A stretch of DNA of 64,000 bases from Opisthocomus hoazin (taxonomy: Eukaryota > Chordata > Aves > Opisthocomiformes > Opisthocomidae), in assembly GCF_030867145.1 (NCBI RefSeq), contig NC_134441.1:4838992-4902991 (forward strand), given 5' to 3'. The notes under the pieces were generated by a model, which saw only the letters and a list, made by a program, of their open reading frames with translations, did not search any database and was not told the origin of the DNA. This document shows positions 13,677-29,545 of this stretch, piece after piece. Made by a program: the position numbers and the translations under genes. Every line of letters begins with the position of its first letter. Within the stretch, counting starts at the first letter, position 1.

Positions 13677-16109
13677 CTGAAACATGTGTGGGAACTGGCC
13701 TGGATAGACACAGTTCTCAGGAGGACACTAAACAGGCTAGAGGATCAGAGAGCCAGTAAATATGCACAGCTTAGCTTCATCCTTTCTGAAGGGCTGGGAG
13801 CAGAGAAAGGCAATCCTGCCTCTACTGAAACCAGGGAGAGTTTTCCCATTGATTTTGATGGTGATTTCATCCATCTCAGTTGATGAGTGACCAAACCTTC
13901 CCAAGACTTGGAGAGACCACCCTGTTGTTAGCAGTGGTATCCTCCTTCTCCAACAGCTTCGGGGACTGTTTTCTATCCTAGGGCACCAACCTATCTCAAG
14001 CTGGACAACAGGGGCTCAAAAATGCCATCCTTAGCTCAACAAAACCGTGGCTCTATAGACAAGAAAGAGCCTCTTTCAACAGGCAACTGCAGACTGAGTT
14101 CTTTCCCAAAACCCTGGAAGGACTGTTCTCTTTCCATGGAATACAGGGGAGCTTAGGGAAGCTACCCTGAACAAGCTGGAGCCTATCTAACATCGCTCTC
14201 TCCTACAAGGTCTTCTGCGGATCATCCTGGAATACTCCCTTCAACTTCATGCCCAAACACTGCATTCTGACATTTCAAAAGGGCGACAATCCAAGTTTTT
14301 TTCCAGAGTAATGTTACCCTAAAACATGTAGTGCTGCCCTCAGCTGACCTACCCACACTAATATTGTTTTAAGGTAGGGACAGAGGAAGGAGCACGTAAC
14401 TGCCATTTCAGAAAAACAATTGCATCACAGTAAATCATTTCACCTCTCAGTTCTTCATAGCAAAACCAAGTATGTTTTTTTTTACACATTAGCAAAGTCA
14501 GCTAGAGTCTTGCCTTTGGCACTGAAGAGGGTAGAGACAGAAGGATCATAGCTGGAATTCCTGTTCAGATGGCCTCTGTGGAATGAGTAGCTAGAAAAAT
14601 AAAACAGTCCTAGCTCCTCAGTGAAGCGACCTAGAGGAGGGCTCAGGAAAGCAAGGACTGGAGAGCCCTACAGGAACACTGGTGATGCGGAGCAGAAAAG
14701 GGCTAATTCAGATCATCTCCACCAGCCATGCTCCCTCCTTCCAGATGACCAGTGGATGAGCTGGGAAGCTCTGGATTGAAGCCAGACCTGCTTCCCACCA
14801 GGATCAATCTCCACTGATCCAGCACAGAAAATGGGGCTGTTCCATTTGACACCAGCCAAGAGTCAGGTTCTCCTATCTCTGATGCTGTAATAATGAATTT
14901 ACTTTAAAGGGGAACGGAAGTAAATGAGAACTGGGCTTGGAAACAATAGGTTACATTCCTGAACTCCTGTGTGCTTCCCCTGGATGCGTTTGCCTTGAGA
15001 ATTAGAGGAACAACACTGAATTTGATCTGAACTGAAAATGAAGTTCACCGAAACCAAACCAGACACACAGGGTGAATTCCTGGCCCTGCTGAGGTCAATG
15101 CAAAACTCCCCGTTACCTCGCCAAAGCCAGGATTTCACCCACAGTTTTCACAAAACCAGCAATCAATAGAAACCTATCCAAGATTCTTGTTTAAATTTCA
15201 CTTAAAAATGTACATAAGCCAAATACTTCCCTATGATTGTAAAGTAAACAGCCTTCAAGTGCCCTCCTGCATTAAAATGTGAAACAAATTGAGCATGAAG
15301 CCAACTAATCTGGTTTTTTTTTCCCAAAATGAGGGCTATGTATAAAAGAAAAAATGGATGAAGGCATTTGGTAAATAAATAATACAAAGTATGTTTAAAG
15401 CACAAATGAAGAAACATGGGTGTTTTTTTTTCCAAAAAGCTCACAGCCACGAGGCTAGCTTTTCTAAAAACACCCAAAGAACGTAGGCACACAGCTAGAC
15501 ACATTTCCATGAGAGGAGCATATTCTGTTTTGAAAAAGTCCCAGGCACAGTCTTGAAAATATACAATGACATAAACATTACCACGTCATCTTCAGGCTGC
15601 AATTTGTTTGCAATATTATGAATCTAGTTCACTAAACGTTGTCCTATTTAGCATAAAAGAAAAATGGCGGCAATCAACCAGAACTCCCACCTGCTCTGGG
15701 AAAAACCAAAGGCCACCCACCGAGAGCACGTTCACGCGGGCACTTCTGTATGCTTCCTTGTGGAAAAACATTTTTGCAAATGGTATAATTTTGCTAAGAA
15801 GAGAACAGCTGAGCTGACACAGAGCAGAGTCTCCAAAGCTTTGAAGTCCAGCTGGATGATTTATTCTGCTTTCCACTGTTCAGCTCCAGCTGCTGATACC
15901 CACCCTTCAGAAACGTCTCTCCATCATCCTGAGCAGTCCAACTGTTGTCCTTGCTGCTACACTTTCAGAAGATGTTTTTGGTTCAGGGAGGATTGTTTCA
16001 TTTTGTTATGGTAATCCAAGACACTCGGGGAGGCAGTAAGGTCAAGTTTAGACACCAGCCTCCTCTACATGGTTTGCCCATAATCATAATCTACATTGCC
16101 CTTATTTTT

Positions 16110-16235
16110 CACAGCTGTAAAATGAGAAGTTATAAAATGTGGGACTCTCCTACAACCTCCCTAATTCTGAGACGTGTTACAAACACTATTAGTGAGATAT
16201 TCAGATACTACAGTCACAAAGGCAATAAACACCTA
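16110..16235 (+). repeat. MIR-like SINE remnant, 3' half
   Basis: The block CACAGCTGTAAAATGAGAAG resembles the MIR segment CATCTGTAAAATGGGG. It is followed at the expected distance by CTCCTACAACCTCC and a gAGATattcaGATACTAC segment. Diverged, with approximate ends. Confidence 0.45.
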
Positions 16236-17029
16236 CACGTCTACGGAAAGGTCCAAGCATTTCTTAAGTATGAAGCTCTGCAAAGGTAAAACTGGGCAAG
16301 CAAAGTAAACGGCTACTTCAGAAAACTTTCCCTAAGCAATTTCTGCTTAAAATGTTTTTAGAAGTGCCACTGGGGCAAATAATGCTGTTGAAATGTCAGA
16401 TGCAGATGACAGAGAATGTTATTTCGATCTAGTTCAAGCAAGAACAAAATGATAACTCAAGTGTGAACCAGGTGTTCTAACAACAAAGGAACAACCAATG
16501 AAACAAAGGCAATGAACTGAAGCTGAAAAGAAAATACCACTTCAGTGTCATTAATTTAAACTGACAGCAAAGATTTGAAGAAAAACTGCCTATTAGTACG
16601 CACAGTGAGACCATCCACAGCTACACTCCCGCATGAGGTTATCTTCATACATCAACTTCATATACTAAAGTGATAACATTATAAAAAATAATCTCCCAGG
16701 TTATTTATTCAAAGCATTCGACCAAGTTCACAGGCCAGACACAATCTCTTTGCAAGGTCCAGACCCAGAAAAAGAGCTGTTTCTGCAGCACAGTCTGGCT
16801 GTGTTTGGACCACTGGCTCCTACTCCCAACCTCCACGTCCATCAACCCAAGTCCACCCACCAAGCCAGGGATCAAAGATCCCTCACAACCACCCTCAAAG
16901 AGACGAGGATGTTCTAGTCCGTAAGAAGCTCGGTTTGAACTGAGGAGAGTTAGGCTGATTCCTGGCTGTGCCTAAGATCTCTTTATATCCGTGGATCGGA
17001 CAACAGACAGGAGTACCTGTTCCGAATCA

Positions 17030-17130
17030 CACTCTTTTATTTCTCTGTACCTTAACTCCCCTCCTGTGAAATGGCAGCACCTCAGAGTACATGAAAGAAT
17101 GCAAGATGCTCAGACATTGTTATCACTTTA
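17030..17130 (+). repeat. MIR-like SINE remnant
   Basis: TTTCTCTGTACCTTAACTCC followed by CTGTGAAATGGCAGCACCTC matches the arrangement of the MIR core (CTCTGTGCCTCAGTTTCC, then CTGTAAAATGG). Diverged, with approximate ends. Confidence 0.45.
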
Positions 17131-18020
17131 CACCCTTATCCTTGATCCCCGTACGTGGCAAGACTCCAGGGCGCCGTGGTACAGTTTACACTATCAGCTG
17201 CACTGCAACACAGGTTTTTATTTTTGCCTCTAGCTCAAACAAGGTTAATAACAATGACTCACTTATGGAGTTTTAAGGTCCTGACTCTGACAAGCCAAGC
17301 ATCTACAGCCAACAGAAGCGGCCACAGATAGCCTGGAAGTCATTCATGAGGCATTTTAGAGCCAGAGGAGAACACCATGAGTGTCTAATCCTGGTGTCAG
17401 CAGAACAGTCAGTCTGTCTGTCTTTATCCTGAGGTATTTTCATTTCCCGATTTCTCTCTTCCTCCAAAAGAGGGTATGAGCACAAAAGAAACAATGCTAA
17501 CAAAAATCGTGGTGCTAAAGTTGCGTAAATAAGCGGACAAGTGCAAATCCTTAAATAAGTGGCCCAGTTTTCAAAGACATATTGTACACGGGGATCAATC
17601 TTCTGGGTGTGAACCGTATGATGGACATCTATCCATAAACATCGTGGAGAAAGGAACTGAGGCAGAGGAATGTGGAGAATCTGCTATTCATACTGGAGCC
17701 AGAGGTCAAAGTGACCCTGGTTTCAGTAGGAGCAGACCCAAGAAGCTGGTAAAGCACACAAGTAGCAAGGTAATGCCTCCAACAGAGACGACAAGAGTGA
17801 AATGACTGACAGCTGCAAGGTGAGGAAATCCTGGGGTCCTGATTTTCCACCCCTCTCCCCACCCCTACACAAGTTTTTCTCAGCAGGCTAGACAGACATC
17901 AGATATCCCCCACTGCTGGTACCTGGTCCAAAATATCACGTGACTTATACAGCCCACAGTTTCTGTTCTTGCCTGAGAAAAAGTAGAGCTTTCTTGGAAA
18001 AGAAAAAACAGCCAGCTTAC

Positions 18021-18205
18021 TGATCATGGTGGTGCCCCCAGCCAGTGCAGCCTTGGTTCCCTGGAAGAAGTCATCAGCAGACGTCATCCCCTGTTCTGGC
18101 ATCTGGAAGCGGGTGTGAACATCAATCCCTCCAGGAATCACCATCCTGCCATGGGCTTCAATAGTTTTCACTCCCCCCGGCACAATCAGGTTCTCTCCGA
18201 TTTGC
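18021..18205 (-). CDS. DPYSL2: DPYSL2 (CRMP2) coding exon 3
   Basis: This 185-bp exon encodes residues 44-104 of the short isoform (148-208 of the long form) plus one base of Ile105. It opens [20 protein letters not shown] and closes [11 protein letters not shown]. The acceptor is tttaccCAG and the donor is ATCA|GTAAGC. It covers the start of the amidohydrolase-like barrel. In active dihydropyrimidinases this strand carries a metal-binding HxH motif. Here it reads DVHTRFQMP, so the second histidine is arginine, as in other CRMP2 proteins and consistent with a protein that lost hydrolase activity. The segment [20 protein letters not shown] separates CRMP2 from CRMP4, which reads HTHFQMPYKGMTTVDDFFQG. 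The length equals that of the human exon as I recall it. Identification is very secure. Confidence 0.98.
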
Positions 18206-22442
<4,237 letters not shown>

Positions 22443-22481
22443 CGTGATCCGCGGGATGTTCTTCTTCCCCTGGTAAGACAT
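22443..22481 (-). CDS. DPYSL2: DPYSL2 short-isoform first coding exon (1B)
   Basis: Thirteen codons, MSYQGKKNIPRIT, are followed immediately by the donor GTGAGT and end in phase 0. This is the invariant N terminus of the short CRMP2 isoform (CRMP2B). The same peptide begins CRMP4, but the linked exons 2-4 settle the identity as CRMP2. The ATG context is CCCGAGATGT, with A at -2 and G at -1 but no purine at -3, so it is only moderate. It is nevertheless the first ATG in at least 440 nt of upstream sequence. Confidence 0.97.
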
Positions 22482-22921
22482 CTCGGGAACCCGCTCCCCC
22501 GACCGATTTATTTAATGCGGTTGGGGTTTTTTGGGTTTGCGTTTTTTTTGAGAAGCGGCTGCTGTATCTCTATTGTCTCCCGCGCAGCAACCGCTCCCCG
22601 ACCTCCTCTCCACGGGGGGGAAGGGAGGGGGGGAATAGAATTAAATAGAATAAAAATAAATCCCCCAAGCTCAAATCAATGCGATCCCAAGGAAGCGGAG
22701 CGGGGGGGGTCCGCCGGGGAGGGCGCGGCGCGGCGGGGAGGCGAGCCCTGCTCTCCGCAATGGCAGGAAGGGGAGAAGCAGCCACCCCTGCGCGTCTCCC
22801 TTTCTTCCCTCTGCCCGGAGCCCAGCCCAGCCCCGCTCGGCCCGGCCCAGCCCCGCCAAGCCCGGCCCAGCCCAGCCCAGCGAGGGGGCGAGCACCGCCC
22901 GCAACAACAGCGACAGCTGCG
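22482..22921 (-). other. DPYSL2: Presumed 5' leader and core promoter of exon 1B, free of upstream ATG
   Basis: No ATG occurs on the minus strand between the initiation codon and 22922, so the leader would carry no uORF whichever start site is used. The 60-odd bases before the CDS contain A-rich islands (an A8 run and an A6 run on the minus strand, plus ATTAAATAAAT) set between C- and G-rich blocks. A second AT-rich block lies at 22634-22662. Start sites are not resolved. Confidence 0.55.
22812..22882 (-). repeat. Imperfect C-rich pentamer array
   Basis: On the plus strand, units of CCCAG, CCCGG and CCCCG recur about a dozen times with small interruptions. On the minus strand this is a GGGCT / GGGCC array just downstream of the NRF1 site, able to form G-quadruplexes in promoter or leader. 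Confidence 0.75.
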
Positions 22922-22928
22922 CATGCGC
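22918..22928. promoter_or_regulatory. NRF1 palindrome
   Basis: TGCGCATGCGC is a perfect match to the NRF1 core YGCGCAYGCGCR. GC-box sequence CCCCGCCCGC directly adjoins it. NRF1 sites of this kind are typical of CpG-island promoters and are active in neurons. Confidence 0.75.
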
Positions 22929-22988
22929 CCCCGCCCGCTCCCTTCCCTCTCCCGGTGGGAGGGAGGGGCCGGCGCAGCTCGGCGCGCC

Positions 22989-22993
22989 ATTGG
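22989..22993 (-). promoter_or_regulatory. CCAAT box (NF-Y type)
   Basis: GCCATTGGCTG on the plus strand reads CAGCCAATGGC on the gene strand, a full NF-Y consensus context. It lies about 60 bp upstream of the NRF1 site. Confidence 0.65.
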
Positions 22994-23010
22994 CTGAGCG
23001 CCTGGCGGGG

Positions 23011-23018
23011 ATGCAAAT
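23011..23018 (+). promoter_or_regulatory. Octamer motif (POU factors)
   Basis: ATGCAAAT is a perfect octamer, 18 bp upstream (gene sense) of the CCAAT box, within otherwise GC-rich sequence where a chance 8-mer of this composition is unlikely. It is a candidate site for Oct1 or neural POU proteins. Confidence 0.55.
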
Positions 23019-26000
23019 GAGCGGCGGGCGCCGTGCAATGGGGAGCGGCGAAGGAGCAGACACACGGAGTGGCGCAATGGAGATGTCGGCCCCGCCCCTC
23101 TCCGCGGTACCCGCGGCGCCGCCCGTTCCCGCGCCCCGCGGCGGAGCGGGAAGGGGGGGATGGCAGAAGGGGGGTATGGCGGGACCCCGCCCCCCCGGCT
23201 ACGGACCTTGCGGGAGGAGAGGGGGCTGCCCGGGCAGCCGGTGCGCCGGGGAGAACGCCTTGCCCTCCATCTTCTTTGTCCCACCCCGCCCTTCTTGGCG
23301 CCACCGGAGCAGAAAGCTGTTGGGGCGGGGGGAAGCAAATTGCCGGGGGAGACTAGCAAGGTTCGAAGGCAGTCCCGGGCCTTCTCAGTGCCTTCTCCCG
23401 CACCTCCTCGTCTGGAAAACGCGGCCCAGACCTCCCGTGGTCACTGACCTGGAACTCCGGCGGCAGGGAAGGCCGGGGCCGGGGTACGCACGCAGGCGTC
23501 CTCACCACTCACTCTGGCCCTTTCTTACTATGCCAGGGTTGCCAACTCCGCGTTCAACGTTTCAGTCACGCTTGGAGTCTTGAAATTTCTCAGTCCCTGA
23601 ACTCCATAAGCCGGTACTTCAAGGAAAGAAACGCATTAAATGGCATAAACATTTCCTGGTTATTTACAGTGCGCTTCCAGTGCACTGAAGAGAGATGGGA
23701 TTCGTGGCCAGAGTGTGGGACACCCGCTCAAAATACCTCTGTGACACCAGTTCTCATAAATAGCACAAATCCAGTTCTGCTTGAAGGTTATAACAGACAA
23801 TTAATGTCCAACAAAGACTTACCTTCTTCCCTCAATCCTGGGTGAATTTCCCGTCACACAAGCAAATGGCCAGCTCCTCCTATCACAAAATGTCAGCATC
23901 TTTACAGACCCAAACAGTTCCGTGAAACACACCCTGCTCAGCCCATAAGAAATTAAAGCCTTCAGCATATTACTCTAGTAAATCATTATAAAGGCAACAT
24001 CTGTTCAAACAGATGACTACCAGGACCTTTTATGTAATACAGGAGGCTATAAGGAAAAAAGTTTTTCCTGGGTATAGGTAGGGCATCAGGCAACATTTAA
24101 GTAGCTCATATGCCAATCAGTTAATATCCAATGAGTAGCAAATGACAAAGTGGCTCATGGCAGTAGCAGAATTATTAATTTGTTAGCCTGTAGGGCTTTG
24201 TTTTGATTTAATGATGAGAATAGACAATGTTAAACGAGTTATCCTGCCCCTCTCTGATCTGTACTGGAAGAAGTTTTGAAACCTCAGCATATTTTTGCTC
24301 AGAACATGGAAGAAACCATCTACATCAGATTTCTAAATTTAGACAGCGCAACTGTTCCTTTTTTCTCTTTCATGCTAGCTTTCTTCTCAACTTTATATCC
24401 AAATAGTTTCTTGCCTTTGCTTGCCAAGTAAGAGTATCTTGAGCTATCGCGGAGGAAGCAAACACTGCCAAAGGGTCGGAGCGAGAGCATCGAGGCCCTT
24501 GGGCAGCTGATCTGAGGTGTGCCAAGTCCAGCTACCATTTCACGACCCTGCCCTGGCAGCAGCAGCATGATTACGGAGGAAAACCACAGACATGGGTGGT
24601 TTTGGAGGAACGACCACAAACACGGGTGCAGGAAACCGTTCACCTCCAGCAGCGACTCACCTCATTTCTCTGCATTATGCTAAACGTGGTGGAACAGCAC
24701 TACTGGTAGAAGAAATAGAAGCACCTTTAAGGGGATGATGTCATCAGCATGCTAATATGTCTAAAGCTGTTCTCACCTGGCCAAAGATAACTATTTAAAA
24801 TACTTTTTTTAAAAGGCAATCCTCACTGCACATGGGCCTAATTCAGAACAGCATTTCTTGAACTTGGAATACATTCCGTAACATGAATCCAACAGTGACT
24901 AGGTTCAGACAGTAATAACAAATCTTCAGATGACACTTAGCTTTTCCTTCCCATCACCATGTTGCAAGAACCTAAGTAGTACAGAATAAAATAAATGAAG
25001 AGATTAAAGGGCTGGAAAACACAGTTGTTCAATATTCAATATCTACACAGCACCAAATTTTAAAAACTTCCTTGTGATTCAGCGTGTATCCAAAGGACCA
25101 GAACTGAGCACCCAGGTGTATCTTCTAGCTCCATTATATCAAGTGCCAACATGGCCTGATTTTCATTCCTTTTAGCAATGAGATTAAAGGTTGTCAAAAC
25201 AAATACTTTAAAAATTATTAACTTAGTTGCAAACTGGCTTATTTAGCCTTGCTAAACAAAGGCAAGGAGTGGATATTATCTGCTGTATAAACACACGTGA
25301 GGGGAGGTCATCAGGAGGGAAGGAGAAGAGCTATTGAAGGTAAAGGAGAATGCTGGGATGAGAACAAGTGGGGAACAGTCAGAAAATACCAAGATGTACA
25401 CCTGCTTTTTTTTTTTTCTTCCCCAAAAGCTGCTTCATTCCCCTGGTAAACCTATAGTTTATGTATAAATTGCCCCTTTAGTTACATTAAGAAAGAGAAC
25501 TAGTTATGTCAGCGGCAGGAGTCAGGTCCTAGGTTAAAAGAGGGGAGTTGAACTTGCTCCTTAAATCCTTGCAGGTTTGTACCAGTCCAGCTGTCACACA
25601 GTGCTGCCGTTACCTGCCAAGGTATTGCAGGAAGTGATGGGATTTCTGGATAACGCTGGTGCGCTTTGTCTTCCATAGGTCTATTAATGCACACGGCAGG
25701 CTGAGCAGGATAAAATTAGAAGGTGCTATAGAGGACGAGCACTGCCAACTCTTCTTTGCCAGATACTAATGAAGGAAAGCGATGAAGGATGGCTGGCCAG
25801 CCCAGCTCCCTGACTGCAGCTGCTACGACAGGACCAGCAAGGCTGCTGCAGCCAAGTCACATCAGCGGTAGATGAACAGCAAAAGAACATAAATATCTTC
25901 AATTATGCTACATCAGCACTGCTGAGGGCCCTGACAACATTCCCCAAATGGCACAACAGGGGAGGAAACGCCAAAACAGAGCATTATGCCCACATTTGCA

Positions 26001-29000
26001 CTGCCAGCTGCTACCCTGGGCACAGAGCGCTGTGCTCTGCACTGGCTGAGCATCTCAGGCCCCTCCTCAGGTTTAGGGTAGTTGGGGGATATACTGGGCA
26101 GTGGATACCCAAGACTGCCGACAGCCATTTCTGCACAAATATCATCTGGTGTAGGACATCTCATGCAGGATTTTTTGCAGCAGAAGTGCATTTCGTATTA
26201 AAGGAACATCTATGTCTAAATTTGTCTTCTGGAAAGGTCGAGAGGGAAAATGGCACAAGAATATGAGAATCTCTGCACAGCGATAATCTATGCTAAAATA
26301 AATCATCACAGGCATCAGTGGAAATCAATTTACATCAGCTCTGAATCTTAACTTTCTGTGGACAACCATAATGCACTTAGCAGGGAATATTCTTCCCACT
26401 GTGGTGTTACTGGATGGTTGGGGAAATTTTAGTGTAATGCAACAAACCCCAAAGAATTTCTGCAACACCCGATGCTTTTACTCCTACTAAATTCTTAAAG
26501 GTTTATCAGAAGGACATTTTGCTATAAAATTGTAAATTGGAAATACACATTTAAAAATGTAATGAAAAGAGATCAGAGATGGATTTAAGCACCACAGCAT
26601 CAACAAGCTCTAGATTTCCCTTTCGGCTTGTTAGATGCTAATAATCCCCACTCCCTGCTGGGGAATCACCCCCTGCCAAAGTCAGCGAGGCTCTTGGTAT
26701 TGCGATCAGAGGCAGCAGGACTGGGCCAAAAGAGCTTTCACAAGTTCACCAATCAGGCCCTAATTTTCTGTCATGGCTCTGCCCACGCCAATTGCTGCAT
26801 CGGCTCCAAGTCTCAATGACTTGAAAGGAGTTTCACACGGATCCAGCAGCCCCCTGCATCTTATGGAGTATTGGGAGAATTAAATACAGGCTGATACATG
26901 GCAGAAGGAGTACATCTGTCCTTCCCAAAAGATGATGAAAGAACTGTCCGTTATTAATCGCTATAAATTAAATTACAGAGGGGAATTATACTTGCCAATG
27001 GGCATCTTTGGCTTGTTTTATTATCTTACAGGAGAAAATTAAAATTGAATGTCGTGATATGGAAATGACCATAGAGGTCAAACATGCTACTACGAGAAGA
27101 TAAACTAATACAATTTCTCAGAGGAATAGCCTTTTTTTTTTTTTAATACAGACCAAGATTGCGAGGGGGGACATTCACTTTCTAGCTACACAAACTGGTC
27201 GATGAAAATGTACATTTCATCCGCAAATTAAAATTAACCTTCCAATTGATTTTGTTTCCTTTAAAATCCCAGGAAACCTTGAGAAGGTTCAGAAATAACC
27301 TTTTAAGAAGACTGTTACTGTTATAGTGTGTTTCTTAGAGGATATATCCTGAGCATTTCAGGTGCACTACAATCTTAATTGTCCTTAAACAAGCCCGAGC
27401 TGCTGCTCCACAGTTAATTTATTATCATGTCATGCTACCAGGAAAGAGACAGCCCTCTTCAGGGTTCTAGACAGGAACAGCTCTGTCATGGGTAGCACAG
27501 TATGTAGCAAAAATGTGCTCTCCTCTCTAAACAGCTTGCACTCGTGCTGTGACCTTCACTGTAGTTAAATACAGCATTCCTAAAACAGCAGCATGGGACA
27601 TTTGGGCATCCTTGTCTTTGCTCCTCCCTTTCATCCAGCGGAGCGAGTTTAGCATCTCCAGGCCCATGGGAACTATGGGTAGGGTCTAATAAATGGCCAT
27701 TTTCACAGTGATTTCCACTGTTAGTTAACATTATAATCTCTTCTCCTTCCCCAAAACCTACAGGGCAAAGTGTCAGGCTGTCAGCAATTGCTGTCATTGC
27801 TTGTGTCAGCCAGCTTTGCCTACTTCTGACGTACAGGGCAATCATTACGCCAGACAATAAGAAAATGAAATTCAGACCTCTGTTCTCCCACCCTGAGATT
27901 CATTCCAGCTTTCTGGGACAGGACATTACCGTAATATTCACACAGAAGTGCAAAGAGGTTTGATTTTGTGTACATTTCCTACAGCTCTGCTCCCAGAAGC
28001 CGTCCCTTTTTAGGGTAAGAGAGTTCATGCAGAACACACATATCAACTCCATGTGAGCTTTGCTGCCCACGTCATTTCCCAACTTTGTAACACCACCACA
28101 GAAGACAGACTCTGATTTAATGTGCCGCAAGACAGGCAAGTGATACGGGGAGTTAGACGGGGTCCTGCAGGTAAAAAAAATACGAAAAAAAAAAAAAAAC
28201 ACAAATAGACCTACATGACTGCTCAGCACCTGCTAGAAACAGATGGCTCACGTCAAATGATGGCCATAGCACTGGCATGAGGGTGGCATGCAAAGCTGCC
28301 AGTCTCACTGTGCCAGGCACTGTACCCATCCCCGAGACAAAGCCTGCATCGCAAAGTGCTGCTCAAAGACCGGACCTCTGGACTGGCTCAGCTCCACACC
28401 GAGCAGGGAGATCGGGCCCCAGGTGCTTCAGTTTTCCCTCCAGTCTTTAGCCCAAATAATAAGTTGGCCCTGTATCAAAGCCCCTTGAGAGAGAGTGCCA
28501 TTGGTAAATTCCTGACCTAACACTAACAGACCACTCCACAAGACGCTCACTGGATGTATATCACGTTCCAGTTATGCAGATTGATGGCTCTGAAAGGGAT
28601 CTAAGAAGTTAGGACGAATTTGGCATTTGTGCTTATCAGTGTTAGTTTCTCTATGGGTTTTTTTTTTTTCAGTAGTCAGACAAACTATGATGATCCATTG
28701 GAAGAACATGCAAGTCGTCCTCCTGTATGATTATTTTGCAAGCAATGATTGTCAAAATAAGGCTAGAAAGATTACAGGCATTGTAACAAATTAAACTCAG
28801 AACTGCATTTCCAACTGTCTGGAACAGCTTCTTTGTTTTACACAACATCTCCATTAATGTTCCAGAGTCTGTGATTATTTGAGCTCTCAACAACGTCCTG
28901 TTATTCATTATTTCTCTCCAGGAATGAATAACCACGATCTTGAGAGCTTTCAGGCTTTAGCAAAAAGTCCAGTCATGTCAAAAGCTTCCTGAAACTGTGT

Positions 29001-29479
29001 TTTGCAAGCGACTCCTCTCGTGTCCATTCCAAAACAAAAATATTTTCCTAGTCTCTGTTTATTCATTGTTGTTATTTATCTTATTACAATAGGACATAGC
29101 TTTGTTGTTTTAGACCAGTATTTTACACCTAGTGCTCGGCACTTCCCAAAGGTCCATGAACTGTTTCTAAGTGATGCAGAAAAGGTATGTAAAGGTGACC
29201 GTTTGTTGCATAGGGGAACCACCTGATTCACTGGAGCAACAACAAGTTGGCAGTGGGAACTTTAGCTACCAAGTTAAGAAAAGACCTGGGATCCCAGGGC
29301 TCGTACTTGAGTTCAAGTGTCTTAGCACCTACTCAGGGTCTCTATGCAAACTAGATTAGAGCAAGCCCCAGCTTGCTGGTCCCTCTTGCAATCAAACCTT
29401 TCTTTTCCCTAGAGATGTTCCCTAAACGACCATCTCTGTCCCAAAGAATTTCAACAGATGAGCAAGACAGAAGGAACAC

Positions 29480-29545
29480 CAATTATACACACGGGAAATC
29501 TGAGAAATACAGAGAAATGACCCAGGTCAAGCAAGCAATGACCGA
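29480..29545 (-). repeat. MIR-like SINE remnant
   Basis: ACACGGGAAATCTGAGAAAT followed by ACAGAGAAATGACCCAGGTC mirrors the reverse-complement MIR block ACAGATGGGGAAACTGAGGC / CAAGGTCACA. Diverged and short. Confidence 0.45.

Noticed and set aside
22482..22700. CT dinucleotide repeat as described in the human DPYSL2 leader
   Set aside because: No such repeat is visible on the minus strand here, so I do not annotate the human mTOR-linked element.
22515..23583. Several overlapping long open frames (up to 244 codons) on both strands
   Set aside because: They arise from stop-codon scarcity in the GC-rich CpG island. Composition is proline, glycine, arginine and alanine throughout, with no domain or splice context.
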